Source: Chlorops oryzae (lineage: Eukaryota > Arthropoda > Insecta > Diptera > Chloropidae). From it: a DNA stretch of 64,000 nt. The DNA is taken from assembly GCA_020466095.1 (NCBI GenBank), contig CM035806.1:148135167-148199166 (forward strand), in the 5' to 3' direction. Position numbers and translations under genes: made by a program. Of this stretch, positions 62,549 through 64,000 are shown one piece after another; position 1 is the first letter of the stretch; each line of letters begins with the position of its first letter. Under the pieces are notes generated by a model, which did no database searches, was not told the DNA's origin, and worked only from the letters and a program-made list of their open reading frames with translations.

Positions 62549-62697
62549 CGGACACCCCTCTTAAACGGACACTTTTTGGGAAAGCTCAAGTGCTCCCGCT
62601 TCTCAAATAGTTTCCTCCACAGCGGACACCTCTGTCAAGTGGATATATTTTTCGGTCCTGTAGGTGTCCGCTTAAGAGAGAGAGAGAGAGTACACTG
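62549..62697. mobile_element. Tc1-like MITE fragment (18314 family)
   Basis: Contains GCGGACAC, TATTTTTCGGTCC and GTCCGCTTAAGAGAGAGAG, then TACACTG, as in 18314-18461. The left terminus is missing. Confidence 0.65.
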
Positions 62698-63226
62698 TGC
62701 TGCAATGTGCCCATGTATGACGACTCGCATATACCCCTATTAAATAGGTGTTTCATTGACACAAGACACCGAAAATACATACATACATAAATGGTGAGTG
62801 CATTGTAAGTAACATCCTTGCAGTAATATGAACTGACCCAAGTGTAGCCTTCGGTCAGTCCTTCATGTTACCAGTACTAGTCCCCTCATAATTCCACTTC
62901 TAATGTATTCAACTGACCTTTTTAACATGGGCCTGTCATTGGAGTGGGACTAGTCCGAAAAATGGCAGGTAAGTTTTTTGGGTCAATTGTCGCAATTTTG
63001 TCTGGTTTTAGGATAGTCAAATAAGGAAAATAAGTTTATGAAATTGTCATTTATAGACAATCCTTAAACCAACCCGTTTCTAACCGACCGACGGCTAGTC
63101 GAATTCGATGAAGCGAACTGCCATAATATAACCGGTAGGATTTGGACCGGTCAAAGGCCAGTCTGTCTTAGGAAATTTACCAGCTCATTACTACAAGGAC
63201 AAGACACCGGGAATACATACATACAG

Positions 63227-64000
63227 CTACGGTCAGCGAATTAAGAACGATCGAAATATCGATTAAAAATGTATTTTTCGGTTTTGAAATACAAAAAAGA
63301 AAAAAAAACCATTCTTCGAAAGTAAGGCATTACCTGCATCACAAAATACTTAAGGAGTTTTATCTGAAACCTTTAACGTGTGGCAGTTATTAAGCTACCA
63401 ATCGAACCAAGCTTGGTCACGTAATTAAGAACGTGAAATGGCTTTTCGAAAAAAAAAACATGTTCATAAGCTGAGTTTTTTTTTTTTTTTTTTAAATCTT
63501 AAGTTTAATACTTAGTAGGATATCCTTTTTGAGCAATCACTGCTTCACACCGCTTTTTCATGGACTTAATAAGTGTTTGGCACCTTTTAGCAGGAATTGC
63601 ATACCATACCGCTTTAACTTTTTCGAATAACTCGTCCAAATTGGTTATTTTCTCCATGCTGATGGCATTTTTCACGTCTCCCCAAAGGTGTTCAATTGGA
63701 TTAAGATCCGCACTCGACGATGCCCACTCCAAAAGCCGAATTGAATTATCTTCAAAAAACTTCTTTGTCAACTTGGCAGTGTGCTTTGGATCGTTATCCT
63801 GTTGAAACATCCAAATAACAGGCAAATGCTCCTCCGCCCAAGGCAACATTACCTCCTTTAGAATGTTTACGTATATCTCCTTTGTCATAATACCATTAAT
63901 TCGGAAAATTGGTCCAACGCCCCACCATGACATACAGCCCCAAATAAATATCGAACCACCACCGTGCTTTACTACTGTTGTGCAGTAGCGTGGATCGATT
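63227..64000 (-). mobile_element. Tc1-like transposon, cut by the window edge
   Basis: The left terminus is probably CAGCTACGGTCAGCGAATTA, following TA at about 63225. A subterminal repeat of TTAAGAACG occurs at 63242 and 63425. The transposase gene occupies 63505 onward. It lies in the last Mbs intron in the same orientation as Mbs. Confidence 0.75.
63505..63999 (-). CDS. Tc1 transposase, C-terminal part
   Basis: About 164 residues, entering at the edge with DPRYCTTVVKHGGGSIFIWG and CMSWWGVGP, then QQDNDPKHTAK (second catalytic Asp), SSADLNPIEHLWG (catalytic Glu) and ending GYPTKY. The spacing between Asp and Glu is of the DD34E kind. The first Asp and the DNA-binding domain lie beyond 64000. 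The frame is fully open, so the copy could be young, but it cannot be judged intact here. Confidence 0.93.
   Translation of the reverse strand: MDPRYCTTVVKHGGGSIFIWGCMSWWGVGPIFRINGIMTKEIYVNILKEVMLPWAEEHLPVIWMFQQDNDPKHTAKLTKKFFEDNSIRLLEWASSSADLNPIEHLWGDVKNAISMEKITNLDELFEKVKAVWYAIPAKRCQTLIKSMKKRCEAVIAQKGYPTKY

Larger units (their letters stand above)
62079..63226. other. Last Mbs intron, part
   Basis: TA repeat near 62140-62160 and 62420-62440, two MITEs (below), and repeat-like sequence at 62800-63200 with CTTCGGTCAGTCC and CCGGTCAAAGGCC words. No exon seen. Confidence 0.5.

Overview
This is nuclear DNA of an insect, most likely a brachyceran (higher) fly. It is AT-rich, genes have small exons and long introns, and transposon debris fills the spaces. 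The protein pieces match fly or metazoan families. Repeats opening with AACAAGTAA and closing near GGTATAA, with a run of CAGACAGA or GACGGAC before the 3' end, are also typical of flies. I cannot name the species.

Three host genes can be supported, all on the minus strand. (1) An SCaMC-type calcium-regulated mitochondrial ATP-Mg/phosphate carrier: coding exons 46627-46405, 46321-46095, 44159-44033, 43926-43839, 41829-41718 and 8833-8675. Every splice site is GT/AG, every phase fits, and they give 312 residues: four EF-hand segments and the start of the carrier domain. The rest lies left of position 1. Intron 5 is about 32.9 kb and holds most of the window. A small ORF exon at 19965-19846 could be an alternative first exon that bypasses the EF hands. 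(2) A complete six-exon gene at 54729-52299 for a secreted, cysteine-rich, chitin-binding (peritrophin-like) protein of 239 residues. (3) The last coding exon (62078-61992) of a gene ending in the leucine-zipper tail of myosin phosphatase targeting subunits (Mbs/PPP1R12), probably with a long 3' UTR to its left.

Almost everything else is mobile or tandem DNA. Ten hAT-type elements carry 8-bp target duplications that can be read directly (nine exact, one 7 of 8). One of them, 47369-48287, is a giant foldback whose centre still encodes a hAT transposase C-terminal motif. There are several TA-flanked Tc1/mariner/pogo-like MITEs, TTAA-flanked elements, TAA-flanked (PIF/Harbinger-like) elements, and a partial Tc1 transposase at the right edge. 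A group of TA-flanked elements shares ends of the type CCC[A/T]GC[A/C/G]GG. Two families in this group contain tRNA-like sequences with good RNA polymerase III A and B boxes.

Tandem DNA includes a 5.3-kb array of about 47 copies of a 114-bp monomer inside SCaMC intron 5 (35579-40936), a minisatellite of about 39 bp inside a MITE-like element (15363-16330), a GAT/GGT-rich microsatellite of about 590 bp (27921-28512), and a 126-bp array at the left edge (1-960) built from three related 42-bp subunits. The 42-bp subunit and its flank recur as a short single insertion at 61081-61253, so that array looks like a satellite expanded from inside a transposon. Apart from the genes, I see no intact protein-coding unit.
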